From Thinopyrum elongatum (Eukaryota > Streptophyta > Magnoliopsida > Poales > Poaceae): DNA of 64,000 nucleotides. Shown here piece after piece: positions 47,140-58,400 of this stretch. The stretch covers positions 211,674,070 to 211,738,069 of the forward strand of contig CM022299.1 in NCBI GenBank assembly GCA_011799875.1, given 5' to 3'. Below the pieces are notes generated by a model. That model was given only the letters and a program-made list of their open reading frames with translations, was not told the DNA's origin and did not search any database. Made by a program: the position numbers and the translations under genes. How positions within the stretch are numbered: the first letter of the stretch is position 1; every line of letters begins with the position of its first letter.

Positions 47140-47580
47140 GCCACAGACGGCAAATAGGCAACGTGGCAGCAACCTGTGCAATCTGGTAGCTGACCCATTT
47201 GGTTACTTTGCCGTCTGCGGCAGACGGCAAAGGCAGTGGGAGTTTGCCGTCTGTGGCGGACGGCAAAGGCTTGGGGGGCATGACGCGTGGCTGACGTCAG
47301 ATAGCAGATGGCAAAGGGGAGGGCATGTTTGCCTCCCGTTAGCCACCTAATGTGGCTAACGCCTGTTATTTGCCGTCCATGTTCTTTGCCGTCCGCCACC
47401 GACGGCAAAGGGTCTTTACCGTCTGCTATGAGGAAGCAGACGGCAAAGAACCTCTTTACCGTAGCTTTCTTTGCCGGGCAGGTTTGCCGTCGGTGGCAGA
47501 CGGCAAAGAGGTTTGTCGTCCGCTTTTGGTACCTTTGCCGTCTGCCATGGCAGACGGAAAAGAAGCTGATTCCTGTAGAG
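47140..47580. repeat. Palindromic TTTGCCGTC subterminal repeats and right end of K
   Basis: TTTGCCGTC and its complement GACGGCAAA occur in facing pairs at least six times between 47140 and 47575 (for example 47207-47235 and 47242-47270). They end at TTCCTGTAGAG, read as the CACTA 3' terminus with one changed base. 46835-47139 has no gene. Confidence 0.7.
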
Positions 47581-48571
47581 GCATGTCATCTCACTTCCTA
47601 TGATTTTCCTATTCCTATAAAATTCCTATCCTATGAACCAAAGGAGGCCTCCATTTCTTTCTACTCCTAGTCGTTAGATTGACAAATGATATTTTTTGAG
47701 AACACAAAATCATAGCAGTACAGAGACATACAAATCCTAGGCGGGCTAGTTTGGCCTAGTGGGTTTCAGTGATATGACGTGCTACAGTGCCGTCCAGTCT
47801 TCGCGTGTTGTAGCAGTATTGCGGGTACAGTAAGTTTTCTTGAAGAAGCGGATTCAATGAAGTCATGAAGTGGACCAGGATGGTCGACGTCCCACATGTC
47901 AGTGAATTAAAGTATTCTTTCCGATATCGAGGACGAGCAAGGAGTATTCATTGTTTATTTTTTATGAAAGCTATTGTCTCCACTGTTACGACAGAGGAGT
48001 GTGAAACACAGCAACCTAGTGAACTTGGCATGTGCACAAATCCCTCCTTCCTCATGTACCATAGTGTTGACTATAAGGTTGGCTATAAGGTTACAACTTT
48101 TTCTCACTTTCTCTCTATCTATTTCCTCTCAAATGTTTTTTACCTTCTTTTTTTGGACACAATTTTTTTATACCTAGGAGCACATGTAGATACGGGTTCT
48201 TGCAGAGCCCAGAATTGTACTTGCTATGAATGTGGCAGCTGGCGCTTGGGAGGGCGTGCGCGGGAGGGGAAGGGGTTTTCTCGTGGGTCAGGGCGGTCAG
48301 AAGCGGGCTTGAAAGCGGTCCGGACTCCCGCATGGCCCACCTCACATTATCACCATATTTCTTGGAGTCCGTGCATGGCGGGCGGGCGATCTCTTCTCCC
48401 TCCCCCGTCTCTGTCTTCTCAGCCGACGCCCGCCGAGCGATTAGAGTTTGGCTATCGACGATTATTCAATTGCAGTCCCACATGTCAGTGAAAATGCAGG
48501 ACAACGTGTGTCCCCTTTGGTGAGCGGTGTGCGAGACGGACTGTCGGGGGTGCGACGTGAATGTGACATGC
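47581..48571. other. Flanking DNA between K and E, nothing recognised
   Basis: No gene family was recognised. Two ORFs on the plus strand near 47865-48523 are low-complexity or unsupported. A TATCCTATGAACCAAAGGAGGCC stretch near 47630 resembles a common Triticeae small-transposon end, but no partner end was found. Confidence 0.4.
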
Positions 48572-49026
48572 GTGGTCTTTGCCTGCAAAGCCTCTGGTCG
48601 TGACGCTGTGGTGGGCTCAGCGATGACAGCCGTCCTGCCGTCCTGGCGGTCTTGGTCTTATTGCACGGGAATGGAAACCTTTGGCTAATTCCTCGGGACC
48701 CCGCGCCTGCGCTTGCCTCCTTAGCACCAAAGAGGAAACATGCTCCTCTACGCCTGCTGGCGCCCGCCTGGCCTTGGTCGTCATGGCTTGCGTCACCTCA
48801 TCCTCATGAGGTGAGCACCTGCATAGAAATCTCCACTCCTCAGGAGCCAGCCTGGGTAGGATGCTCCCTCCGGAGGTCTTAATGTCGCCCGCCTCGTGAG
48901 ACTTGGCCCCTCGCGAGGGTCTTGTCTTGAAGGTGTTGTAGATGGGCCATACCAGGTCATCGATGGAGCCATGCCATGGGCCGCAGGTAGGCAAGTCTGG
49001 ATACCTTGGTTCCCAGAACGCCGATA
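48572..49026 (-). repeat. Partial 3' LTR of element E
   Basis: On the minus strand it begins TATCGGCGTTCTGGGAACC at 49026 and matches the 5' LTR to about 48572, where similarity stops abruptly. About half of the LTR is missing. Confidence 0.8.
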
Positions 49027-49267
49027 GTAGCCCCCGGGCCCAAGGCGCGCTTGGACTTGGCTTCGAGGCAAAGCCAAAGGGCAAGGGCGAAGTGCCACGG
49101 GTCCCAATCGCGTGCGGACCGAGCCGACGCATGACACTTGATGGGATGTGGGCGTCTCCACTTCCCCACGACACCTCGGCAACTGCCCGACTTGACAACT
49201 GCCTGATGCATGCAGAAAAACCATCATTGTTCGGAACATGAGAGGCCGGCGGTTAGCCTTCCTCCGG

Positions 49268-49277
49268 CTATAAATGG
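49268..49277 (+). promoter_or_regulatory. TATA box of the antisense ORF in element E
   Basis: CTATAAATGG within TCCGGCTATAAATGGGGTGG, about 90 bases upstream of the ATG at 49358. Conserved with B and C. Confidence 0.6.
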
Positions 49278-49357
49278 GGTGGGGGCGGAGCCCCCAGCTC
49301 GTCTTCATCTTCTTGCTTCTTGCTTCTCCTTCGCTCTGACATCTTGCCAGATCGTCC

Positions 49358-50008
49358 ATGGCGCCAATGAGGAGGTTTTCCGCCGTGGAGAAGGGAAAAA
49401 CCCCTCAGGTGGAACCCGAGCTGCTCCCGCCGAAGAAGAGGCATGATTGCTCTCGCGATGCCGCCGCGGCGCCCATGACAACGCGCCCTTGGTATGAACG
49501 CGCTCCGCCGGGCTTCCCGGTCCGCACGTATGCTCCCGCGTAGAGCCCTGCCCATGAGAGCGGCCGCGAGCGCTGCGAGGAGCGAAGCCGCAGGGGCGAA
49601 CAAGCGGTGGCCATACGGCCACTCCGGCCGCGGACCCATGCCGAAGGCACGGCCCGTGAGTTCGTGGTGTGGGCAACGATGCCGCCACGCACATGGATCC
49701 GGCTCCCGCGGTCTCTGGCAAGGGAGATACCGCCGCGGGGGCCCGTCGAGCTATGGCTGCAACACGACGGCTGTTGTAGCCAAGCATCAGAGGCGGAAGT
49801 CAAGGTCATCGACTCTGGCGACGTCTTCATGACCCGGAGATGGGGCATGGTCGCCTGCGCCTGCTGCTCGGAGGGAGGTCACGCCATCCACTTCGAGTAC
49901 GACGGGGCTTCGACGCTCATCTTCAAGGACTTCGGAGAGGATGGCCGACGCGTGGAGTGCTGCCCGAGGGGAGGAGATCGAGGCAGCGGCTCCCCAGCAG
50001 GCCGGTGA
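49358..50008 (+). pseudogene. Antisense B3-like ORF of element E, one in-frame stop
   Basis: ATG 49358 (MAPMRRFSAVEKGKTP) starts a frame that stays the same to the stop at 50006-50008, interrupted once by TAG at 49541-49543. The second part has EFVVWATMPPRTWIRLPRSL, ELWLQHDGCC, VFMTRRWGMVACACC, IHFEYDGASTLIFKDFG and a Gly-rich end, in the order of the B3-like region of C. The AT-hook position holds PKKRHDCSRD, so the AT-hook core is not conserved. Of the copies seen, this is the least disrupted in frame. The function would be DNA binding if the B3 reading is right. Confidence 0.65.
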
Positions 50009-50009
50009 A

Positions 50010-51400
50010 ACGGCGAGGCCACCGGGAATGAACTTACCCTTGGCTTTGTCCGCGACTCCTCCAGCAGCAGCAGCGCCTCATCTGGACCAAGCTCGAGTGA
50101 CGACGACAGCTACGAGCCGCCGCGTCACCGCGCCCGGGCCTAGGGGGAGAAGTACCACCGTCTCGACATCGTTGGTGACGCTGCCGAGGCCGTCGTTCTT
50201 AGGTGTTTCTCCTTTGGTTCATTCCTGCGCGAAAATCATGGCGGGCCCCGTGGGGGTATGTAAAAAACTATGACGCCCGCGCTTTAATGTTACCATTCTC
50301 TATCAGTGTTGTGTTTGCGCCTCTCGCTTTGGCATGGTTCCCCCTTTCATTCTCGCGGTAGCTTGGTGCTCTACGCCGGTAGGACCCAGTCCCCAGGCAA
50401 GCTTCGGCTCGCTGGTATGCCAGGTCACCGATGCCGTGGTCAAGGCCAGGAAGCATTCTTGCCCGAGCGACATCGCTAGAGACGAAGTGCTGATCATAAG
50501 GTTTATGTCTGTGCGTGTGAGGTGACTTATCTTGGCGAGCCTGCGATGATTCTTTTGCTGCATGGACGAACTTCTCGTGGGTCGTTGGGCCGTGCCATTC
50601 TCCTGATGACGCCCCCTTCGCAGGGCTCCTACCGACTCCATCTCCCCCACTTGCCTGGGTGCTCTACGTCCTCGGGTGCCTGTCCTCGAGCAAGGCTCAG
50701 CTGCCGCTGGCATGCCAGGTCGCAATGCCGTGGTCAAGGCCAGGGGGTGAGGGCTCGAGAGTTAGTAGGAGCCCCTGAGGCGTGATGCTCAAGGCCCCCC
50801 CTTTAACATGCAAGCTATTTGCGCGAGAAAAGAGTGGCTGGCTCTAAGGGGATGCCTAGGTGGGGTTGCGCCCCGAGGTGCTAGCGAGGCCGCTCGTGTT
50901 CCCAGCTCCGGAGGTTCCTGCGAGTTAGCCAAAAAAGGACAACAAAGCATGCAGCCGTGCTTGCTATTCTGCCGGTGATCTTTCCGCAAGAGGATGAAGG
51001 CACTAAGGACTCGGTAAGGTGACGTGTGCGGGGCCGGCCGCGAGCCAGAGCTTGGTCTCTTAGGTTTATCAGCGCTGCAGGGACGGACCCGAGCACAGGC
51101 GCCGTGCCAGTAGCCCCCGTTGCGGGATGAGCAAGAGACGGGTTTAGCAACACGCAGAGGCTGCGAGGGGCAACTCCATACATAACGAAACGGCAGGAGT
51201 AATGTCAACAACCATGATAACCGAGCATGCATAACTGGTTCGGAGTACATGAATCAAAATGGTGCAGCTGCAGGGGCTGGACCTAACAGCTTGAGGATGA
51301 TGCAGCCCGAGGGGTGCCCTCAACTGAACAAACCAAAAAGTCACCCGGTACCGTCGTTGCAGAAGTGTTGGAGTACCTGAAGATGCGCGCTGCAGAGGTC
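50010..51400 (-). other. Spacer of element E
   Basis: No gene is supported. It holds duplicated segments around CTGGTATGCCAGGTC and GCCGTGGTCAAGGCCAGG (50400-50460 and 50700-50745), matching the duplicated spacer of B, and short ORFs on both strands that look like chance. Confidence 0.5.
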
Positions 51401-51405
51401 ATTCC

Positions 51406-54240
51406 TCACAAGTCGGCCGGCTCCTGAGTCCCCAGAGGCTCTGGAGGCCCGGGAGGCTCGCGAGGGTCCAACACCTCCTTCGTCAGGACCGCCTGGCGCC
51501 GGGCCTTGTGAGCCGCCAGGACGCCCTGCATGTAGCGCTGGTGCGAGGCATCCATGTTCAGCAGGCCGAACGGCATGCAGACATAGCTGCAGGGGTAGCC
51601 TCCACTCCGACCAACGCGAGACGGCCAGAAGAGGTCATGAGAAGCGGCCCTGTTGAGGCCTGGGATGTTGATGTAGACGCGCAGCTCGTCACCCATGTCA
51701 GGGGCGGCAGCTGCACTGAGTGGCGCGGGGCGGCGCTCGCCGCGCATGGCTCGCGCCACCTGAAGCTCTACGGTTGCCTTGGTGATGAACTCCTGAGCGT
51801 CGGGCGCCTCGTGCCCTGCGCCCTGCTCATGGAAGCGCGCATTGAAGCATGCCTCCACATGGTACCCGAACGCCTCCCTCGTGATGCTGGTCAGGTCAGA
51901 GGCCCTCCAAAGGAGAGCCCCTGAGCCTGTCCTAAGAGGGGCGCCGGGCACGCCTTCCTATGCGAGAGGGAAGGGCGCCCCCGTAGTGGGCGCGGGGCCT
52001 GAGGCTCGATCGTCGGATGCGCCAGCCTCGTGGTGGCCCTTGGGGAGGAGCTGCTTCTTCTTCTTGGGGATGGCCTCAGGAGGCCGAACTGCACCCTCGT
52101 CATCAGAGTTCTCGACCGCCGCAGCCTGGTAGGCGCACTCAAGGGAGCACACCGCTGCCTTCTCGTCGCAGGCGACCGTGATGATACTGACACTTCCTGG
52201 CATCTCGAGGACATTGTAGCCGTGGTGTGTCACCGCCATGAACTTGGCGAGGGCCAGATACCCGAGGATGGCATTGTACGGGAGGTGAATGTGGACGATG
52301 TCGACATCGATGAGCTCGGTGTGGTAGTTGTCTCGCTGGCCAAAGGTGACAGGGAGGCAGATCTGCCCTATGGGGATGGTGGAGCCATAGGTCACCCCTG
52401 AGAAAGGCTTGGTGGGGAGGAGCTAGTCGTACGGCACCTGGAGCGTCTCGAACATCTCGATGGAGAGAACGTTGAGCCCCGCGCCACCATCGATGAGTGT
52501 CTTGGTGACGAGGACATTGCTGATGGTTGGTGAGCAGAGCATTGGGAGCGCGCCAGCGGCAGCTGAGCACTTGAGCTGGTCTGTAGAGTCGAAGGTGACG
52601 GCGTACTTGGACCATCTAACGGGACCCGACGCCTCAAGCTTGGGAAGGGCCGCGTTCACCTCCCGAGCGAACTGCTTGAAGATGTGATGAGAAGCGGGGG
52701 CCTGAGCGCCACCCAGGATGCAGGCAATGGCATAAGGCTCTTGGATGCCCCCAGCCCCATCGTCTTGGCGGTGGTCATCGTTCCTCCTTGGTGGCGGTGG
52801 CAACGAAGGAAGGCCAGTGTTGCCCTAAGGACAATCCTCATGAGGCTGGTCTCTCCAGGGGCCGTCGCAAGGCTGGCCCTGCCAGCGGTCCTCACGAGGC
52901 TGATCATGCCAGCCCTAGCGGGGGTTGCGGTTGTCCCAGCGGCCACCACCGCGGCCCCCTCCGCGGCCATAGCCACGGTCGTTACGCTTGGTACGGCGGC
53001 CGATGCGCCCGTCACGGATTGCCCTGAGCTCCTGTCAGTCGTTGGTGTTGTGGCTGTGGACGTTATGGAAGACGCGGAACGGACGGCTGCCCTTGGAGGA
53101 CTCGGGGTGGTCGCAGCCGCGCTTCAACTCAGGTTCATCCACGAGCACAGCTGGGCCATTACGCTTCACGTCCTTAGCCTTGGCCTTCTTGTCTTCAGGA
53201 TCGACCTCCGGAAGCTCCAGGAGGGAGAGGCGACCTTCCTCTGCCCTCGTGCACTTGGTGGCCATGTTGAACATCTCCAGAGCCGAGCACAAGTCCTCGT
53301 GCATGGCGAGCTCTTCCTTCATCTTGACATCCCAGATGCCCTTAGAGAATGCGTAACGATGGCCTCGTTCGATACCTTCGGGATCTTGAGGCAAACATTG
53401 GTGAAGCATTGTATGTACTTGTGCAAGGTTTCGCCTGGCTGCTGCTTGACGCGCTGCAGGTCGCCTGCCCCGGAGCCCGGTCGCGAGTGCCCTGGAAGTT
53501 GGCGATGAAGCGCTCATGGAGCTCGTCCCAGGAGGAGCTCGACCCCATCGGAAGGTTCAGGAGCCAGGAGCGTGCGCCGTCCTTGAGGGCCATGGGGAAC
53601 CAGTTCGCCATGACCTTCTCATTGCCATTCGCCGCCTTGATGCTTAGCTCATAGAGCTGGAGGAACTCGGCGGGGTCAGGGCTGCCGTCGTAGAGCGGAG
53701 GCAGATCCGGCTTTAACTTGCCGGGCCAGATGACGCGGCGCAGCTCCGGGGTGAAAGCACGGCACACTGCCGCACTCATAGGGGCCAGCCACAGGGGAGG
53801 AGCCTGATCTCGATGCCCGCGTGACGCCGCCTCTGGCAGTACGCGGTCTTGACGTGGCGGTGCTGGAAGCGCACGCGCTTCTCCTTGGGGCCGCTACACC
53901 ACCTGGCAGCTTTCTTCATCGCGCACCGGCGCTCTGCACGGCTGGTCACGCAAGGGAGCTTCACGCCTCGGCTTGGGGCCCATGCCGTGCAGAGGAGAGG
54001 GAGGAGGCGCACCATGAGCCACATCGCCCACCAGGGACAGTGGAGGGCGAAGCGAACAAGACGGTGCAGGGGCTTCGCCAGCGGCATTGACGAGTTCGGC
54101 GATGCGGGCGAGGCAGTCGTCGTAGAGGTTGTTGGCCAGACGATAGCTCAGAAGCTCGCACGCCATGAGCAGCGCAGACTGCGTGTTCGCCGGCCCACGA
54201 CGGCCATGAGAGGACGACGCCGTGGCTGGAGTGGGTGATG
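51406..54240 (-). pseudogene. gag: gag-protease-RT remnant of element E
   Basis: Pieces on the minus strand: gag N-terminus 54166-53894; gag core 53779-53520 (PGKLKPDLPPLYDG, VMANWFPMALKDGARSWLLNLP); gag C-terminus 53517-53035 in a second frame; the Arg/Gly-rich linker and protease 52990-52423 with DGGAGLNVLS, ending PYD then TAG; linker 52395-51958; and RT remnant 51951-51406 (INIPGLNRA, then CMPFGLLNMDASHQRYMQGVL). The RT lacks its centre and YxDD exactly as in B. Dead through frameshifts and stops. Confidence 0.8.
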
Positions 54241-54243
54241 GAG

Positions 54244-55134
54244 TGTGTGCGAAGAACTCAACCTATCCAGCCAACCAAACGCGTCGCCCTACAGCCTAGC
54301 TCGATGAACTCAACCTATCCAGCCAACCAAACGCGTCGCCCTACAGCCTAGCTCGATGAACAAGGAAGAAGATGGACATGGCAGTTCACCCAGGTTCGGG
54401 CCACCTTACGGTGTAAGACCCTACTCCTGCTTTGTGGTGGATTTGCCTCACGGGGGGCTGAGGATGAACTAGTACAAGGGAAGAACAACCTCACGAGGTC
54501 TGCTCTTGTGTGGGAGTGAGTTGCCCTTGGGTTCGGTCCCGATCTGATCCCTCTTTATGGTGGTGGCTAGCTTATACTTATAGTGGCCTCGGTCCTCTTC
54601 CCCCAAAACGAAGGCGGGAAGGGATCCCACAGTGGCCAATTTGAAAGGGGACAAGTAGTACATCTTATCCTGATGAAAGGTGGTCTTCGCCTGCAAAGCC
54701 TCTGGTCGTGACGCTGCGGTGGGCTCGGCGATGACATCCATCCTGCCATCCTGGCAGTCTTGGTCTTGTTGCACGGGAATGGAAACCATTGGCTAATTCC
54801 TCGAGACCCCGCGCCTGCGCTTGCCTCCTTAGCACCAAAGAGGAAACCTTCTCCTCTGCGCCCGCTGGCGCCCGCCTGGCCTTGGTCGTCATGGCTTGCG
54901 TCACCTCAACCTCATGAGGTGGGCACCTACATAGAAATCTTCGCTCCTCAGGAGCCAGCCTAGGGAGGCCACTCCCTCCGGAGGTCTTAATGTTGCCCGC
55001 CTCATGAGGCTTGGCCCCTCGCGAGGGTCTTCTCTTGAAGGTGTTGTAGATGGGCCGTACCAGGCCGTCGATGGAGGCACGCCATGCGCCGCAGGCAGGC
55101 AAGTCTAGATACCCTGGTTCCCAGAACACCGACA
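54244..55134 (-). repeat. 5' LTR of element E with a 52-bp tandem duplication
   Basis: On the minus strand it starts TGTCGGTGTTCTGGG at 55134. A 52-bp segment is duplicated head to tail at 54254-54305 and 54306-54357. The inner end, the primer site and the gag start are missing: GTGTGCGAAGAACTC joins directly to gag sequence near 54243. Confidence 0.85.
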
Positions 55135-55390
55135 TACGCGAGTAGCTGCTCTCGTCCCAAGGCGACCTTGCCGGGCCTGAGCACTGCGTCTCCACCACGG
55201 TCCTTTCATCAATCCACCAAAGCAGGAGTAGGGTCTTACGCCTCGCGGCGGCCCGAACCTGGGTAAAAACTCCATGTGTCACCACTGATGTGCTGCTCTA
55301 TGGTGTCCGCTCTTTGTGCAACGTGCCCTTCCCCCTTGCCGAACCACAAGCGGCCGATGTCCCCATAGGTGGCCGTGTTGAACCATGACA
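55135..55390 (+). repeat. Right part of the 5' LTR of element D
   Basis: From the E junction to CATGACA, with the wording GGAGTAGGGTCTTACG ... GGCCCGAACCTGGGTA typical of the R/U5 part of such LTRs. With the visible part of the 3' LTR this gives an LTR length of about 585 bp. Confidence 0.75.
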
Positions 55391-55394
55391 TCTT

Positions 55395-55412
55395 TGGCGC
55401 GGCAGGTAGGGG
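55395..55412 (+). other. Primer-binding site of element D
   Basis: TGGCGCGGCAGGTAGGGG lies four bases after the LTR end, close to the primer sites of A, B and C. Confidence 0.75.
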
Positions 55413-55491
55413 GAAGCGCTTGTGCCAATCCGAGGGTGTAAGCAGCGTGTCATTTTCACCATATTCTTCTTCATCGACAGCTTCATCATCC

Positions 55492-58400
55492 ATGGCGCCC
55501 AAGAAATAGCCCGGTGCTACAGCTCACCCGTCCACCTCAAAGGCCCCCTCACATGCAGCCACTGATGCCATAGGGGCTACGGGGGTGCACGGGAACGTGG
55601 ATGCCGTGGGGGACGTGACCGGCGCAGGCGGCGCCATCACCCTTCCCCCTGCGGCCGAAGCGGGAGTAGGGGGCGCCGGAGGAGGACGGCGTCAGCAGGA
55701 TCCTAGCGGCCATGCTCCACAAGATGCGGGTGGGGAGAACATTCCATCTCCGCCTCTCCAGCTCGCTGAAGGACGCAGCTGCAGCGATGGCGCTCGCTCT
55801 GGTGCGAATCGCAACCCTCTAGCTGCCCCCGCTGCTGGTGCGGCTGCAGGGCACGGACCATCCCCAGGGCAAGCTGGCCAAGACAATGCGCCGAATGGGG
55901 TCGTCAATCCCCAAGCACATCCGCCTCATAGCCACACCACCCTAGCGACCGGGTCACGGCAACGAGGGCACGGCGCCGCCACTACCGGCACTGTCAGAAT
56001 TCAGGCGATGTCGCGATCTGCATCGTCATCCATGCCAAGCACCGCTTCGGAAGCCATGGCACGGGCCCAACTCCTATTGAGATTTCCGCCAGCGGCCGAT
56101 CAAATGGATGAGTGGAGAGCCATCATTCAGAGCCTGATTGGTTTCGCTGAGGCGGGAGGATCACAACGGGCAGGCCCGTCATGGCCTCCACGGGCAGCAA
56201 CAACGGCCCGAGCTGCTGGCCGCACCGAAGGGGCCACTGCTACGGTGCAGTCCCCTCGACGGCAGCCAGCATAGGGGGAGCAGCCAGAGCCACAACCACG
56301 CAATCAAGAACCCAATGAGGTACCAATGGCTTCGTGTGATCCTCCAGCCTTTCGAGATCAGCGGCGGGTCCTGGAAGACAGGAAAAGGGAAGACGCGCGC
56401 GTCACCATAGAACGGCGCCGCGAAACCCACCGCCAGTATGATAGGCGCAATGGTCCCGACGTCGACGAGCCCGCGCCCAGTGGGGATGGATACCTGCCTT
56501 TCGAGGTTGGGTGTCCTGCCTTCACTCGCGGGCTACGGCAAGTTTGTTGGCCGTCTGCCCGTACGTTCAAGCCAGAGATACCTGAAAAGTACTATGGGAG
56601 ACTGAACCCGGCAGAGTTCTTAAGCATCTACACCATCGCTGTTCAAGCCGCCGGAGGAAGAGATGAGAAGGTATTTGCCAACTACTTCCCTTTGGCACTC
56701 AAGCCAAATGTGAGGTCGTGGCTGATGCACTTACCGAAGAACTCCATCTCGACCTGGGCTGACCTGTGCAATTAGTTTGTTGGCGCCTTCACGGGCGGCC
56801 TTCAAGAACCAGGGCGGCCCAGCGACTTGCAACTCCTCCCACAGAAGAAAGGAGAGAGTTTGCGGAAGTATATGCAGAGATTCAGCCGGGTGCACAGGAA
56901 CATTCCAGACATCCACCCGGTAGCTGTGATAGTTGCGTTCCAGTCTAACGTACGCAACCGCAGGATACGTTCCAAGATGAACGTCCGGTTGCCCAAGACT
57001 GTGAATGAGTTGTACACTCTGGCGGACAAGTGTGCCCGAACAGAGGAGGGGAGGTGACTCCCCGAAGAAGAAGATGACATCAATGTTGACTTAGAGGACG
57101 ACGAAGATGCTGCCAGTCAGAAGAAGAAGAACAAGAAATGTAGCAACAAGCACAAGGAGATGACGGTTTTGGTTGTCGAAGGGTCTGGTGTTCCTAGTAC
57201 CGGCAAGAAGGCCAAGGCCGAAGGTCCCGGCAAGGAAGTATCCACGTGCAATGACTGCCGGGAGGCTGCAGCGGCCGAGAAGGCTGGGAAGGCTGACGGG
57301 CTATACTGCAAGATCCATCGGACCAAGGGCCATGATCTCCAAGAGTGTCATCAAGTTGAACAACTTGTCAAGAAGAAGAAGGCTGAGTACAAGAAACGTG
57401 ACAAAGAGAGAGACCAAGATGGCATTGGCGGGAAGGGCTGAGGTGGCAGAGGAAGTCGCCCCGGCAAGGTCCCTCAGCATCAAGGGAAGCCTGCCTGAGG
57501 CCATGGGAAGAAGGAATGCGATGACGAGAGCGATGAAGGGGATGAAGAGGAAACCAGCGAGCAGGAGTTCCAAAAGTCCACTGACGCACTGTGCATTGAC
57601 GGAGGTGCATCCTTGCACTCCTGTCACCACCAACTTAAACAGTGGGCACGTGAGGTCAATGATGTGGAGCCAGCGGCAGATTCTCGGAAACCACTCAAGT
57701 GGTCCCGCACGCCCATCATCTTTGATGAAGTGGATCACCCTGACCGCACCACCGCGGTAGGGTGCTTGCCGTTGTTGGTTTCACCAATGATTCACAACCT
57801 CAAGGTCACAAAGATGTTGGTTGACGGCGGGGCCGGGTTGAATCTGATTTCTCCCAAAGTCATCAGTAAGCTGCAGATAACAGAAGAATAGCTCAAGGTT
57901 ATCGGCACCTTTCAAGGGATCAACCCCAGCAGGAGTCGTCTGAAGGGGAAGATCACGCTGCTAGTGATGTTTGGAGGTGAATTGAACTACCGGACTGAGA
58001 AGATTGTGTTCGATGTAGTTGAGCTTCCATTGCCGTACAATGGGATACTTGGACGACTTGCTCTGGGAAAGTTCATGGCGGCATCCCACTATGCCTACAA
58101 CACCCTGAAGATGCCAGGACCAATGGGCATTATTTCTATCCCATCAGACAAGAAGGACGCAGTTATATGCGTGTACAAGATGTATCGGGACGTGGTCGCA
58201 GCCGAGGCCGTGGAAGCCGCAATCCCCGCCAAGGAAAACAAGCAAGCGAGGAAAGCTGGCAAGGATACCGGCAAGGAATCCGGGAAGTGCGCCTCTCCGA
58301 AGCGTGCTACACCCGTCGATGACTTGCTGGAGAGTTCCACTAGCAAAAGATCCAAGGTAGCTACACCCGCTGTGAAGAAGGTCCCGGCAAGGCTGGTTGG

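Larger units (their letters stand above)
25500..47580 (+). mobile_element. Element K: CACTA transposon, split by element B
   Basis: The left part is ~25500-30527 and the right part 46245-47580; B with its target duplication lies between. It carries a TNP2-type transposase gene, a small coiled-coil/membrane ORF, tandem AT-rich repeats, a GAA/TTC tract and palindromic TTTGCCGTC subterminal repeats. The right end, AAGCTGATTCCTGTAGAG at about 47563-47580, looks like a CACTA 3' terminus with GTAGTG changed to GTAGAG. No left terminus was found. The sequence just right of F (from about 25500-25560) already reads as CACTA 5' region, so the left end is probably truncated. Confidence 0.75.
48572..55134 (-). 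mobile_element. Element E: non-autonomous Tat-type Gypsy element, left end truncated
   Basis: Minus-strand order: 5' LTR 55134-54244, gag, protease, RT remnant (to 51406), spacer, antisense B3-like ORF on the plus strand (49358-50008), polypurine tract (49045-49027) and the inner half of the 3' LTR (49026-48572). Same family as A and B. The 3' LTR is cut off at about 48572. On the right it ends CCGACA at 55134, directly against TACGCGAGTAGCT of D's LTR, so it inserted into D. Confidence 0.87.

Noticed and set aside
47140..47575. Regular short repeats that could suggest a CRISPR-like array
   Set aside because: The repeats are palindromic subterminal CACTA motifs at irregular spacing in a plant genome.
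47865..48523. 208-codon plus-strand ORF and an overlapping 97-codon ORF
   Set aside because: No motif, composition unlike a conserved protein and no supporting context; kept as unassigned flanking DNA.
52684..53508. 274-codon plus-strand ORF
   Set aside because: It is the shadow of E's gag and protease on the minus strand; GC-rich codon positions keep the opposite strand open.
57301..57738. 145-codon minus-strand ORF with hydrophobic segments
   Set aside because: Antisense of D's gag-protease linker; the hydrophobic runs come from complementing Lys/Glu codons.
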